This document shows positions 30,934 to 41,865 of a DNA stretch of 64,000 nucleotides, one piece after another; position 1 is the stretch's first letter; each line of letters begins with the position of its first letter. Both the position numbers and the translations under genes were made by a program. The notes beneath the pieces were generated by a model. That model saw nothing but the letters and a program-made list of their open reading frames with translations. It searched no databases and had not been told where the DNA came from. The stretch is taken from positions 53,329,907-53,393,906 of the forward strand of contig NC_090746.1 in assembly GCF_036898095.1 (NCBI RefSeq), read 5' to 3'. Source of the DNA: Palaemon carinicauda. Its lineage: Eukaryota > Arthropoda > Malacostraca > Decapoda > Palaemonidae.

Positions 30934-33685
30934 TTTTAAAGGAACCTAAGTTTGACTTCCCATGGAGGGTAGGACTGCTCTGAAATACTTTTGTCTACTT
31001 TCCTTACAATTGGCTCGAGGCTGAATGATTAGCCTTTCACCCCTGAGACTGAAAGGTTTCTTCTTTCTCAGGAAAACAAGGGAGTCCACAATTAAGTAAC
31101 CCCTTCGATGATCCCAACCATAAAAGATTGCCCACATAGCTTAGTATATAGACAAGGAGGAAAAGCAGTAACAACCGGTCTTCTCCATCCGAGCCAAAAG
31201 TAAAGCGAGCTAAATCACAGGTGTGTGAGTGGCAAGCTCCCCCCCCCCCCCCGGCTAACTAGCGGGATGGGTAGTTAACCCTTGCTAAAATTTTAATGGC
31301 TTGTCCTTTCAGTTTCACCGAAAGTAATACACCCTAACAAATAGCGTAGGTTTGTATTCCAGTTACAGAGCAAATCAATATTCATAACTGGTGGTGGCTC
31401 TGGTCTATCCACTAAATACACTCCTACAATTACCTAATAGAAAGCTATTGCAGTCATCTCCCATGCTTCCACCATAGGATCAGGAAGCATAACACATTCA
31501 CATTCAGGGGGTAAGACCCTTCCAGTCTAGATGATAATAATAGGTACTACCTTCCAGCAAAGATTGAGCCTACTTATTAAAACATTTCATTTGTAGTTAG
31601 AAAAATCCAGATTACATAAAATTTGGTTTACCATGAAGATTATTCTTTGATGTACAGTACCATGAAACTTTTTAGTATTTTATTACTATTATCATACTTA
31701 CATTTTAGAAGAGAAAAGTTTGGTCAGTATATAAAATATGTACTGAACTGCACATGCCCTACATAAAACTATTATTTACATACATTACCAAAATAAAATA
31801 AATTATTTACATGCATTTACAAAATGACAATTTTATATAACGACCATCTTATAAACAAAAATTCTTTGCAACATTTTACTAACTAATTATGTCTCTATAT
31901 ATTGCAGGTACAGTAGTAATGAAATGTTACAAGGAAGATGTGCACTTGTGACTGCTTACATAAACTTTGATAACCAGCAGCCAGATCATTAGTCAGAGCA
32001 CTAAATTAACCCAGTGCAGGTTGCTTTGGTGAAACCTACAAAATGCCACATTTGCTAAGCCCAGTGGAGGGGTGCAATTACGAGAACTAGGACCTTCACA
32101 GTGTTTTTGCAGCTCTAGCCACAGAACAACAAAATAGTCCAAACTGAGCAGACCCAGCTTATGCCACCTACTATTAAGCCAAAATTGGATCTCCTACCAG
32201 TCACGATTGTAATCTGACCAATAGTCGGTACAGTACCATTTCAGATAAATCTTATGACCTATTGCCTAGTTCTACTATTGTGATCAGGACCTACAGACAG
32301 ATATCGTGTGTGACAGCCTAGTTCTACTATTGTGATCAGGACCTACAGACAGATATTATGTGTGACATCCCAGATGATGATACCACCAATATGATCAGAG
32401 ATGTATCTTTCTCCGAGAAGTTATGATGTACTCTCATGTACAACTTCAGTGATAAAGTCCTTAGAAGACAATTAAATTAAAGGGAAAGCTGACCACATGA
32501 CAAGTGAAGCATACCGGGTGACCTTAAAACTGACAGAAACCTGATGAACCATGATATTCATTGTCTAAGAGCAGTTTTTTTTTTTTTTTTAAATCAAAAA
32601 GTGTATCAAACAAGAACAACAACAACAGCCAGAATCAGCATTTGACGCTGACAATCCACAGCCATCTACATACGTTATGTAAACAAACTGAATGTAAATA
32701 TTGGTAAATTTAATAAATTAGTTTTATATTGTCAACGTAAAGTAATTCTATTTTATACAGTCTTAGAACAAACCACATTCCCAAATAAAGAGCCCGCTAT
32801 ATACTGTACACATGCAAAAATGTAAACATCCATATGTACAAGTATGCATGTACATTTATTCATAAATTTAGATAACTTTTTCTCTGTCATACATCAAAAA
32901 TTAAAATATTTGTTTGTAAGCTTAAAATAGATTCTTATTAGCTACATACTGTATTATTCAAATTGCTTTTATAAATAAAATACAGAACTGGGAATGGTTA
33001 TTTGTGGTTTAGCCTAGTGACAAGTAAATTCGACTATACAATTTTCTACTTAATTTAGTTCTCCTAAAACCAATTGGTGACATAGGGTGAGGTATACCTG
33101 TGCTGTGTCATATAACAGGGAAGAGTAGGTTGAGAATGATGCCACAGTATTATACTATATGAGATAATTTCCAACCCCTTATTAAATAATAATGACAACT
33201 ATTCTATTTGCTGCTATATTATTGGATACCTTCCTGTATTTGAGCTTGTATCACAATGAATACTATAACTTTTATGTTTCCTCTCAAGGATGTGATAAAT
33301 TGTCAAAGTCTTAAATTTAATAAAATAGGGGGTCTTGGAGTGTCTTTAAGGGCGTAGCAATTGTCTGTTATCTAATTACTCTTATGAAATGTTTAAGATG
33401 TGACTGTAATGGATAAGGGTGTGTGTTGTTGTATTATAATGTTCACAAGTACCAATAAACTTTAGATAGATTTTTTCTTTAAAGAAATAGCTTTACCCCC
33501 AATTACAGCTAAATCTAGAACACTTACCAAAAATAATCAAAATAATGGCAACAGCGCTGACTTGCTATGCTGATCAGCAAAATTACATACATATGGTAGG
33601 GTAGCTCTAAATTCTTCAAATGTGATTATTGCACCCATCACAAAATAAGGTAAAATATAAAAAATTAAGAAAACTGAACACTTAC
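30934..33685. other. DPYD intron remainder before the FGPYL exon
   Basis: Contains a C-run at 31241-31254, a short tandem duplication at 32264-32367 and a T-run at 32577-32590. No element with coding remnants was recognised. Confidence 0.4.
32264..32367. repeat. Two 52-bp tandem units
   Basis: Units start at 32264 and 32316, both GCCTAGTTCTACTATTGTGA..., differing at a few positions near their ends. Confidence 0.9.
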
Positions 33686-33907
33686 TTCATCAATCAGTGC
33701 CACCTTTTGTTGTTTGTTGTCTAAATCTCCATAGGTTCCTACCATAGGCAATGCAAGTCCTATCAAGTCTTGCACTGTTGGAACTCCATACTTGGGTGCT
33801 GATATCGCTCTTTCTTGTGGTTGTGCTTCTAGTATGTCAGCTTCCTTTTTATGCTCTGTAATTAACTTCTGTTTTTCCTGAAGATAGGGTCCAAAGTTTG
33901 AAAGTTT
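33686..33907 (-). CDS. DPYD: DPYD exon: FGPYL region before Fe-S domain
   Basis: A 222-nt exon encoding KLSNFGPYLQEKQKLI, a variable charged stretch, VPTVQDLIGLALPMVGTYGD and VALIDE. The FGPYL, VPT(V)(K/Q)D and GTYG/FGD anchors match DPD. The acceptor is tttgcag and the donor gtaagt. The intron that follows (8208-33685) is the largest, at 25.5 kb. Confidence 0.93.
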
Positions 33908-34023
33908 CTGCAAAGAAATAAGTTCAAGGAAATTTATCCCCCAAAAAAATAATCTTTGACATTCATTCACCATTATACTGTATGTATATATCACAATACT
34001 CTCTTTAATTTCAAGAAACTTAC

Positions 34024-34203
34024 CTTGCCAATAATTTCATTAAGGGCAACCACTGGTTTTCCCAGTTGATGTTTTTCTGTTGGAGGGGACTGTCCCATCC
34101 ATTGCTTTTTAGATTCCAGAGATCGAAGATAAAGAAGTGCTTTAAGACCAAGGATGTAGTCCTCTATGACAGTGAAGTCTTGATTTTGAACAGAGCTGCA
34201 TAC
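34024..34203 (-). CDS. DPYD: DPYD exon: [16 protein letters not shown] linker
   Basis: A 180-nt exon encoding [31 protein letters not shown], and a more divergent stretch to LNEIIGK. Mammalian DPD has [20 protein letters not shown]. It links the barrel to the C-terminal Fe-S domain. The acceptor is taccag and the donor gtaagt. Confidence 0.94.
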
Positions 34204-35122
34204 CTGGTAACCATGTAATGAATTTTAATTTGGTCTGAATATTTTAGATAGAAAACATTTGCTATACCGCTTAAAGAATCTATGAAATTGCTTTTTCAGT
34301 GAAACTCTGTTAACTTTGTACTAGATAGCATTGACCACCAGTTTACCAGCACTACACTTAAAATATCTTTTCTCTCTACTCCTAAGTTTCCATACAAAAG
34401 GAGAATGTAATTACAAAAGGGAAGAGGAATAAAGAAAATTCCAAAAGCCAATAAAATCTACATTTTATGATTAAGGAAAATAACCTGAAACCCCCTTACC
34501 ACTTTTTTTTTACGACATGGATATAGTTTAGTTGTATACTATACTGTAGTTCCCCCATAAATGTTAAACTCATCGTGTCAATTTGTGAAAATATCACATC
34601 CTTTTATACTGACATTGAGCTTGTCTTTAATGTAGAGATATATATACATACATACAATACTGTACTGTATATCAATTTCTTTTTAAACTAGCACATAAAC
34701 TAAAAAATACAGTACAGTGAACCCTCGTTTATCGCGGTAGATAGGTTCCAGACCCAGCCGCGATAGGTGAAAATCCGCGAAGTAGTGACACCATATTTAC
34801 CTATTTATTCAACATGTATATTCAGACTTTTAAAACCTTCCCTTGTACGTAGTACTGTTAATAAACTACCCTTTAATGTACAGAACACTTAATGCATGTA
34901 CTACAGTACCCTAAACTAAAACAGGCAAAAATATTAAAGGCGATTTTATATCATGCGTTTCCTAAACACGCTAAAAAAGCACGATAAAAAATGGCAACCA
35001 ATGTTTTGTTTACGTTTATCTCTGATCATAATGAAGAAACAAACTGGAGGTAGAGCTTTGCTTATTACCCAGACATATTTCCCATACTTTTCCCTTAGAA
35101 CTACATTACATCTTCCTACTTT

Positions 35123-35125
<3 letters not shown>

Positions 35126-35178
<53 letters not shown>

Positions 35179-35190
35179 ATATATATACAG

Positions 35191-35262
<72 letters not shown>
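35126..35262. repeat. (TA)n arrays inside MITE copy B
   Basis: Two TA arrays separated by GTGTGTGTATATATATACAG; the same place in the MITE as in copy A. Confidence 0.94.
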
Positions 35263-35270
<8 letters not shown>

Positions 35271-35317
35271 CACATATACATACCTACATATATACATACA
35301 TACATTTTTAAATATAA

Positions 35318-35463
35318 AACTTACCCGCTGGTTATATAAAAGAGCTGAAGTCCCTGACGCCAGGGCAGAAAATTCAAATCTCGCGCTATCGAAGATACGC
35401 CAGGTGTACCAACCGCACCCTAGCGGTAGAACAGGTGGAACTACACACCAACTTCAGTTCTTC
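35318..35463 (+). repeat. Left inverted terminal repeat of DIRS copy 2
   Basis: From ACTTACCCGCTGGTTATATA to CACACCAACTTCAGTTCTTC, complementary to 41552-41697 with few mismatches. Confidence 0.92.
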
Positions 35464-35677
35464 TCTCTGCCGTCATAGCTGACTGACATACAGAAGTTCG
35501 CTCTCGTGTTTTTACTCTCTTGGGAAGTTGTTTGGTGATGTACAACGTTCTTTTTTGAGTTTAAGCTATCGTTGATTAATTTTCCTTGGTTCTTATCTTG
35601 AAATCTTTTTGTTTGAGATTTTCTTTATTGTTTTTTCCCTTACTTTTTGCTTGTCGGTCTCTCACGTTAACTTTAAA

Positions 35678-38077
35678 ATGGCCGACTCCTCCCCTGCTCA
35701 GCGTAGGTGTGTTAGTGAGGGTTGTCGTACACGACTTCCTAATGGATCTATTGATCCTCATTCTATTTGTGTTGTGACAAGTGTTGATAATGTGGTTAGT
35801 GTTGCGGAAGGTGTGTCGACACGAGTGTCTGATGTGGTACCGAAGAATCGTGACTCTCTCGGTGTTGTGACAAGTGTTGATAATGTGTTTAGTGTTGCGG
35901 AGGGTGCGTCGGCACGATCTTGTCGTTCACCTAGCCTTAGACCTCTTTCGAGCTCTCGAACCCATGGGAGAAGTAATGTCGAACGGCTTAAGGGAACGAG
36001 AAGCATCATCAATCGTGCAGACGTCCCCTCGAACGTTCCTGTTGCCGTAGCTCAGGTCGTTCACCCTCATCGTAGGAAAGGTGAGGTTCATACGTTATCC
36101 CCGTCTTCCGATGAAGGGTCGGGGAGTGAGATCTGGCGGCGAGCGTCGAGACCGCTTAAACGCTCCCATGTTGATTCACAGCGTCGGGAATCGCCTGTGC
36201 GGCCAGGATGTAGTTCGTGGGGTTCACCGGAACGTTTCCGTTCTCCCAGGGCTTGCACTCCGGCCAAACGTTCGGATCACCGTGTTCGTGCGGATATGAT
36301 TCCTTCCGATTCGGACCTTGTAACTATTCATGCACCTCCTCTTCCATCGGATTGGCTTTCTTCCCCTGAAATGCGTGGTGACATTAGTGCGAATCTTCCT
36401 TCTAGGAGTTCTGTTGATCCGAAATGGACTGCGCTTTTGTCTATGAAGGAACAACTCTCGTCGTTGATGGAGTCTTATCAACCAGGTGTTGGCGTTGTGT
36501 CTGGGCGTTCGATGTCAGACCAGTTATCGCACAAACGTTCGATGGTATATGGCCTTGACGAGTTATCACTTAGACGGTCTCCCATTCACAGTGTTCAACG
36601 CCAGGTTGATTTTGATGAGTCGCGTCAGAGAGTTTTGGTTGACCAGTTTGCGTCTTCTGGTCGCGGGGAAGAGCATCGGCGTCGACAAGTGGACGAGACG
36701 CGGCAACAATTTGAAGTAGTGGATCGCCCGCGGCAACAACTTTTGGACGCGCCGCGTCAAAACATTGGTTTACAGCGGCGACATCCTGACTACTTTGATC
36801 GTTCGCAGCAACAGTCCTCGGACTTTACGCGACCTCGCGGCGATCTTCAACAGTTACCTTCTGATTTAAAGCGTTCTTCTGTTCAACAACAGTCGAATTC
36901 TAAGCGGTCTAAGCAGTTGTTGGTTGAGGATGATCGTCTACATGTCCGTGTTTCGCATCAATCTACTTCTACTTCTCCCCACCAAATTGACTCAGATGTT
37001 GGCCTTGACAGGCAGTCCCATCCAGACGTTGTTCCTTCGGTTCAGGCTGCGGCTGTTGCTGCACTGCCAGAAGACGAACCAGAGGAAAAGTCGGATGAGG
37101 ATAATCCTATTGAGGAAGTCTCTGAGAATGAGGAGGAGAAGCATTATCAGCATGCTGTGGACCTTCGCAAGTTTATGCTTATTTTGACTGGAATTTTCCC
37201 GGATTCTTTTACCCCTGTGGCCCCTCGTTCTCCGCCTTCTGAATTCATCTTAGGTAAAGCTACTAAGGTTCCAGTTTTCACCAAGATGGTTCTTTCTCGA
37301 TCTTCTAAGCGGGCCTTGAAGTTAATGGGTTCTTGGTTGGACTCCAAGAAAGCCTTTGGCAAGACGGCCTTTGCCTTTCCTCCCGCTAGGTTAGCCTCTA
37401 AATCTAGTGTGTGGTATGAGACTGGTGAAGTGTTGGGCTTGAGTTTTCCTTCTTCTGCACAAGGGGATTTTTCAAGTTTGGTAGATGCTTCTCGTCGTCT
37501 TGCCTTAAGGAAGACGAAGATTTGGTGGTCCATTCCAGAGTTCGACCATTTGCTTAAAGGTCTTTTCAGGGCCTTCGAAGTTTTTAATTTTTTGGACTGG
37601 GCTTTGGGGGCTTTGAGTAAGAGGGTCTCTGATATGACGGAAACGGACACTAGTGGTTTGGTTCATTTGATGTCCTGCTTGGACAAAGGTGTGAGAGATG
37701 GCTCCAACGAACTTGCTGCCTTGTTTACAGCTGGAATTCTCAAGAAAAGGGCCACGATGTGCTCCTTCCTCTCCGCAGGAGTGTCTCCCTATCAGAAGAC
37801 AGGCCTTCTTTTCGCACCTTTGTCTAATTCTTTATTTCCTCAGGAATTAGTGGGCGAGGTGGCTACTGCTCTCACTCAGAAGGCCACACACGATTTAGTT
37901 ACTCATTCGACTAGGAAAGTTTTGCCTCCGTCATTCTCCTCTCGAAAACCTAAGGAATCTTCTTCTGGGTTTCGTCCTCAGTCCTTTCGTGGGAAGCCCT
38001 CTGGAAGAGGCTCTTTTAAACCAGAAGGAAGGAAACCTAGAGGCAGAGGGGGCAAGTCCGGCCGAGGTAAAGTCTGA
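35678..38077 (+). CDS. DIRS copy 2 ORF1, gag-like protein (799 aa)
   Basis: Starts MADSSPAQRRCVSEGCRTRL, matching the start of copy 1 ORF1 through SIDPHSIC. The Cys-rich block of copies 1 and 3 is then absent, replaced by a duplicated TSVDNV(V/F)SVAEG segment. A Gln/Arg-rich middle follows (about residues 350-440), then the conserved C-terminal half: PRSPPSEFILGKATKVPVFT, FPPARLASKSSVWYETGEV, EFDHLLKGLFRAFEVFNFLD. The tail is basic and Gly-rich (GRGSFKPEGRKPRGRGGKSG). An in-frame Met 23 codons upstream is less likely because the homology starts at this one. A role in particle/nucleic-acid binding is inferred. Confidence 0.85.
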   Translation: MADSSPAQRRCVSEGCRTRLPNGSIDPHSICVVTSVDNVVSVAEGVSTRVSDVVPKNRDSLGVVTSVDNVFSVAEGASARSCRSPSLRPLSSSRTHGRSNVERLKGTRSIINRADVPSNVPVAVAQVVHPHRRKGEVHTLSPSSDEGSGSEIWRRASRPLKRSHVDSQRRESPVRPGCSSWGSPERFRSPRACTPAKRSDHRVRADMIPSDSDLVTIHAPPLPSDWLSSPEMRGDISANLPSRSSVDPKWTALLSMKEQLSSLMESYQPGVGVVSGRSMSDQLSHKRSMVYGLDELSLRRSPIHSVQRQVDFDESRQRVLVDQFASSGRGEEHRRRQVDETRQQFEVVDRPRQQLLDAPRQNIGLQRRHPDYFDRSQQQSSDFTRPRGDLQQLPSDLKRSSVQQQSNSKRSKQLLVEDDRLHVRVSHQSTSTSPHQIDSDVGLDRQSHPDVVPSVQAAAVAALPEDEPEEKSDEDNPIEEVSENEEEKHYQHAVDLRKFMLILTGIFPDSFTPVAPRSPPSEFILGKATKVPVFTKMVLSRSSKRALKLMGSWLDSKKAFGKTAFAFPPARLASKSSVWYETGEVLGLSFPSSAQGDFSSLVDASRRLALRKTKIWWSIPEFDHLLKGLFRAFEVFNFLDWALGALSKRVSDMTETDTSGLVHLMSCLDKGVRDGSNELAALFTAGILKKRATMCSFLSAGVSPYQKTGLLFAPLSNSLFPQELVGEVATALTQKATHDLVTHSTRKVLPPSFSSRKPKESSSGFRPQSFRGKPSGRGSFKPEGRKPRGRGGKSGRGKV
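35769..35954 (+). repeat. 93-bp in-frame tandem duplication in ORF1 of DIRS copy 2
   Basis: Two units starting at 35769 and 35862, each GTGTTGTGACAAGTGTTGAT..., encoding 31-residue repeats with TSVDNV and SVAEG. Confidence 0.88.
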
Positions 38078-40142
38078 CTGCCCTCTCCTTCAGACAGCAG
38101 TGGGGGCCAGGTTGACTCACTTTTGGGAGGCTTGGGAGAGGAATGGAGCGGACCCCTGGTCCGTCCAGGTGTTAAAGGAAGGCTACAAGATCCCCTTCCT
38201 GACCAATCCTCCTTTAGTCACAGATCCAGTGGATCTTTCGCCCAAATACAGAGAGGGTCCCAAGAAACAAGCCATGCTTCTACAGATGTCTCTTTTATTA
38301 GAGAAACGAGCAATAGAGGAAGTGCAAGATGTTACGTCTCCGGGGTTTTACAACCGCCTTTTTCTAGTACCCAAGAGTTCCGGGGGGTGGAGACCGGTTC
38401 TGGACGTAAGTGTGCTCAATGGTTACGTCCAAAACTCGACGTTCACCATGGAGACTCAGAAAACAGTTCTGGCAGCTGTGAGGAAGGACGATTGGATGGT
38501 CTCTTTAGATCTTCAGGATGCCTATTTCCACCTTCCGATTCATCCCAGCTGCAGACGTTATCTGAGGTTCATGGACGGAAACAAGGTCTTCCAGTTCAGG
38601 GCTCTTTGTTTCGGACTCTGCACGGCTCCTCTATTGTTCACCAAGATCATGCTGAACGTGGCAAGCATGCTGCATTCGAGGGGAATCAGGGCCTCTCTGT
38701 ATCTGGACGATTGGCTGATAAGAGCCTCCTCAGCCGATTGTTGTTTGAAGGACCTCAAGATGACTTTGGATCTCTCCAGAGAACTGGGTCTCCTGGTGAG
38801 CTCGAAAAAATCACAACTCATTCCATCCCAGGAGATTCTTTATTTGGGGATGGAGATTCACAGTCGGATTTTTCGGGCTTTTCCGTCGTCGGTGAGAATC
38901 CAAGCAGCCCTCCTAAAAGTACAAACGTTCCTGAAGAGAGATCTTTGCTCCGTCAGAGATTGGATGAGTCTTCTGGGGACTCTCTCGTCGTTAGAGAAGT
39001 TCGTGACCCTGGGGAAGTTGTTCTTGCGTCCTCTTCAGTTTCATCTCAACCGCCATTGGAAGAAAGGGGACAGCCTCGACAGGGATTGCATTCCCATCTC
39101 GACTTCCATCAAGTCTCATCTTCAATGGTGGAACAACGAGCCCAGACTGAAAGAAGGCTTGTCTTTACTTCAGAGGAACCCAAACCTCGTGTTGTGTTGC
39201 GACGCCTCCAACTCGGGGTGGGGAGCCACTCTAGAGAAGCAGGAACTTTCGGGGACTTGGACGGTGGAGCAAACCTCTCTCCACATCAATCAAAAAGAGC
39301 TTTTAGCTATTCATCTGGCTCTCATCGGCTTCGAAAAGCAGATCAGGGGCAAGGTAGTCCAAGTCAATTCGGACAGCACGACAGCTCTGGCCTATATTGC
39401 GAAACAAGGCGGGACCCACTCTTGGCCTCTGTTCGAGATTGCAAGACTGCTCCTCATCTGGGCGGAGGAAAGGAAGGTGACTCTTTTGACGCGGTTCATC
39501 CAGGGAGTCAACAATGTGAGCGCAGACAGACTCAGCAGGAAAGGTCAGGTTCTCTCCACAGAATGGATTCTGCACCCGGACATCTGCAAGAGTCTGTGGC
39601 GGTTATGGGGTCGACCTCTCGTGGATCTCTTTGCCACCGCGAAGACCAAACGACTAGAGTGTTACTGCTCTCCGGTTCCAGATCCCGAAGCTTTTCACAT
39701 AGACGCTTTTCTGATGAACTGGTCACACATGGAGGTTTATGCCTTTCCTCCGTTCAAGATCCTTTACAAAGTGATTCAGAAGTTCGTTTCACACGAGGAG
39801 ACCAGAATGACACTGATAGCTCCGTTCTGGCCGTCAAGGAGCTGGTTTCCAGAGGTACTGGAATGGATGGTGGATGTCCCGAGAAGCCTTCCCATGAGAC
39901 CCGATCTTCTCAGACAACCTCACTTGGCCCGAAATCATCAAAACCTCCGAGCTCTACGTCTGACTGCCTTCAGACTATCGAAAAACTCGCTAGAGCTAGA
40001 GGATTTTCGAAGAAGGCAGCCAAGGCAATTGCAAGGGCAAGGTCTTCAACCATCAAGGTATATCAGTCCAAGTGGGAGTTGTTCAGGGAATGGTGTAGAA
40101 CTAACGCGATTTCCTCTTCCAGTACATCGCTTTCCCAAATAG
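37989..40142 (+). CDS. DIRS copy 2 ORF2, reverse transcriptase / RNase H / methyltransferase-like (717 aa)
   Basis: Overlaps the ORF1 end in the +1 frame, with KSDCPLLQTAVGARL at the ORF1 stop. RT: GFYNRLFLVPKSSGGWRPVL, VSLDLQDAYFHLPIHP, active site YLDD at about 238-241. RNase H: CCDASNSGWGATL near 404, INQKELLAI, VNSDSTTALAYI, SADRLSRKGQ. Methyltransferase-like part: WGRPLVDLFAT, IDAFLMNWSH, YAFPPF near 585, again with Phe in place of the motif Asn. Overlaps the recombinase ORF by about 280 nt. Confidence 0.93.
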   Translation: MGSPLEEALLNQKEGNLEAEGASPAEVKSDCPLLQTAVGARLTHFWEAWERNGADPWSVQVLKEGYKIPFLTNPPLVTDPVDLSPKYREGPKKQAMLLQMSLLLEKRAIEEVQDVTSPGFYNRLFLVPKSSGGWRPVLDVSVLNGYVQNSTFTMETQKTVLAAVRKDDWMVSLDLQDAYFHLPIHPSCRRYLRFMDGNKVFQFRALCFGLCTAPLLFTKIMLNVASMLHSRGIRASLYLDDWLIRASSADCCLKDLKMTLDLSRELGLLVSSKKSQLIPSQEILYLGMEIHSRIFRAFPSSVRIQAALLKVQTFLKRDLCSVRDWMSLLGTLSSLEKFVTLGKLFLRPLQFHLNRHWKKGDSLDRDCIPISTSIKSHLQWWNNEPRLKEGLSLLQRNPNLVLCCDASNSGWGATLEKQELSGTWTVEQTSLHINQKELLAIHLALIGFEKQIRGKVVQVNSDSTTALAYIAKQGGTHSWPLFEIARLLLIWAEERKVTLLTRFIQGVNNVSADRLSRKGQVLSTEWILHPDICKSLWRLWGRPLVDLFATAKTKRLECYCSPVPDPEAFHIDAFLMNWSHMEVYAFPPFKILYKVIQKFVSHEETRMTLIAPFWPSRSWFPEVLEWMVDVPRSLPMRPDLLRQPHLARNHQNLRALRLTAFRLSKNSLELEDFRRRQPRQLQGQGLQPSRYISPSGSCSGNGVELTRFPLPVHRFPK

Positions 40143-41011
40143 CAGATTTTTTCTTGGACCTTAAAACTAAGCATAACTTCTCGTCATCAACTATTAAAGG
40201 TTACAGGAGTATGTTGGCGACGGTTTTTCGACACAGGAACCTAGACCTTTCTGATAATAAGGATCTACGAGATTTACTTAGGTCTTTTGATACGACCAAG
40301 AAGATTCAAACGGCTCCCATCGCCTGGAATTTGGATGTTGTCCTTAAATTTCTCATGAGTGACAGATTTGAGCCTTTACACTCGGCTTCATTTAAGGACT
40401 TAACCTTGAAAACCCTTTTTCTAGTTACCCTCGCCACTGCGAAAAGAGTTAGTGAAGTTCACGCTTTAAGCAAGAACATTGGTTTTCGGAATGGGAAAGC
40501 CATTTGTTCTTTGCAACTGGGGTTTCTGGCCAAGAACGAAAACCCTTCTCGACCATGGCCCAAATCCTTCGAGATTTCTAACCTTTCGGATTTGGCTGGC
40601 GATGAATTGGAAAGGGTTCTCTGTCCAGTTAGAGCTCTACGGTGTTATGTGGACAGAACTAAGAATCTGAGAGGTAACTCAGACGCTCTGTGGTGTGCAG
40701 TTCGGAAACCCTCGATGCCCATGTCCAAGAATGCCTTGTCTTTTTTCGTTAGATTGTTGATTCGAGAAGCTCATGCTCAGTGTGATGAGTCGGATCAGAG
40801 GCTCCTCAAAGTCAAGACACATGAAGTCAGAGCGGTAGCGACTTCAGTGGCCTTTAAACAGAACCGTTCTCTGCAAAGTCTGATGGATACAACATTTTGG
40901 AGAAGTAAGTCTGTTTTTGCATCCCATTATTTGAAGAATGTTCAGACTCGCTATGAGGACCTTTTTACGTTGGGTCCTTTTATAGCTGCTAATGCGATAG
41001 TAGGTGAATGA
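39863..41011 (+). CDS. DIRS copy 2 ORF3, tyrosine recombinase (382 aa)
   Basis: SDCLQTIEKLARARGFSKKA core-binding start, LSQIADFFLDLK, then catalytic Arg about 195 (TAKRVSEVHA), His320-x-x-Arg323 (HEVRAVATS) and Tyr about 356 (FASHYLKNV). The upstream open frame, back to 38123, runs over the RT region in the same frame but lacks recombinase homology. The Met before DGGCPEKPSHE is chosen by comparison with copy 1. Ends about 385 nt before the ICR. Confidence 0.92.
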   Translation: MDGGCPEKPSHETRSSQTTSLGPKSSKPPSSTSDCLQTIEKLARARGFSKKAAKAIARARSSTIKVYQSKWELFREWCRTNAISSSSTSLSQIADFFLDLKTKHNFSSSTIKGYRSMLATVFRHRNLDLSDNKDLRDLLRSFDTTKKIQTAPIAWNLDVVLKFLMSDRFEPLHSASFKDLTLKTLFLVTLATAKRVSEVHALSKNIGFRNGKAICSLQLGFLAKNENPSRPWPKSFEISNLSDLAGDELERVLCPVRALRCYVDRTKNLRGNSDALWCAVRKPSMPMSKNALSFFVRLLIREAHAQCDESDQRLLKVKTHEVRAVATSVAFKQNRSLQSLMDTTFWRSKSVFASHYLKNVQTRYEDLFTLGPFIAANAIVGE

Positions 41012-41395
41012 TCTACCACTACGTCCCCTTTTTTCCTAATACCCCTTTTCTATCTCTTGGAACTCGTTTGTTATGGTTGTTTGTGGAGATTGGGCGTCAG
41101 TCTTCCGCAATCTTTGATTTGGCTAGGTGGTCAATTTGTTCCTTGAGTGCACCCGGAACAAGGGTATTGGTTGAGGTCCTGTCATGTTATAGGTGTTTGT
41201 ACCGTTTGACAGCTCCTAGAGATTTTCAGCCCGAGTGGATTACTGGATCTCTTAAGGATAGCGGACGAAATGAGGCAGAGTATCATTGCTGTCAGCTTCC
41301 TTATCAGGTGAGAACTGCTTAAGTTTATTGTATGTAACCCTTAAGTGAATTTTCTGTATGTAGCTGTCTCTGACCCGCCACCAAGGGGTGTCAAT

Positions 41396-41493
41396 CAGCT
41401 CTTTTATATAACCAGCGGGTAAGTTTTATATTTAAAAATGATATTTTCATAATAAAATAAATTTTTGAATATACTTACCCGCTGGTTATATAA
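41396..41493 (+). repeat. ICR of DIRS copy 2
   Basis: CAGCTCTTTTATATAACCAG...TTTAAAAATG complements the left end, and ATGATATTTTCATAATAAAA...CGCTGGTTATATAA complements the right end. Confidence 0.9.
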
Positions 41494-41551
41494 ATTTAAC
41501 ACCCTCCCTCCTCCCCTCTAGAGACTACCTATGGTATGGCTATGAGGCATG

Positions 41552-41697
41552 GAAGAACTGGAGTTGGTGTGTAGTTCCACCTGTTCTACCGCTAGGGTGC
41601 GGTTGGTACACCTGGCGTATCTTCGATAGCGCGAGATTTGAATTTTCTGCCCTGGCGTCAGGGACTTCAGCTCTTTTATATAACCAGCAGGTAAGTA
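41552..41697 (+). repeat. Right inverted terminal repeat of DIRS copy 2
   Basis: From GAAGAACTGGAGTTGGTGTG to TTATATAACCAGCAGGTAAG; complementary to the left repeat. Confidence 0.92.
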
Positions 41698-41748
41698 TAT
41701 TCAAAAATTTATTTTATTATGAAAATATCATATATACATAAATACATG

Positions 41749-41783
<35 letters not shown>

Positions 41784-41865
41784 CTGTATATATATGGGTT
41801 ATGGAAAAAATCCGCGAAGTGGTGAATCCGCGATGGTCGAACCGCGAAGTAGCGAGGGTTCACTG

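Larger units (their letters stand above)
35303..41731 (+). mobile_element. DIRS-like retrotransposon copy 2, apparently intact
   Basis: A 6.4-kb element with terminal repeats at about 35318-35463 and 41552-41697, an ICR at 41396-41493 and three long overlapping ORFs with all key motifs. Its terminal sequence (ACTTACCCGCTGGTTATATA) differs from copies 1 and 3, so it is a separate family, though the proteins are clearly related to copy 1. It is inserted in the TA-rich centre of a Tigger MITE and lies antisense to DPYD. The boundaries are uncertain by a few bases because CAT occurs at both ends. Confidence 0.93.
34715..41865. mobile_element. Tigger-type MITE copy B, interrupted by DIRS copy 2
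   Basis: TA-flanked ends identical in type to copy A (CAGTGAACCCTCGTTTATCG at 34715; GCGAGGGTTCACTG ending at 41865). The inner TA-rich region is interrupted by DIRS copy 2 (35303-41731). Without the DIRS the MITE would be about 720 bp, close to copy A. Confidence 0.87.
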
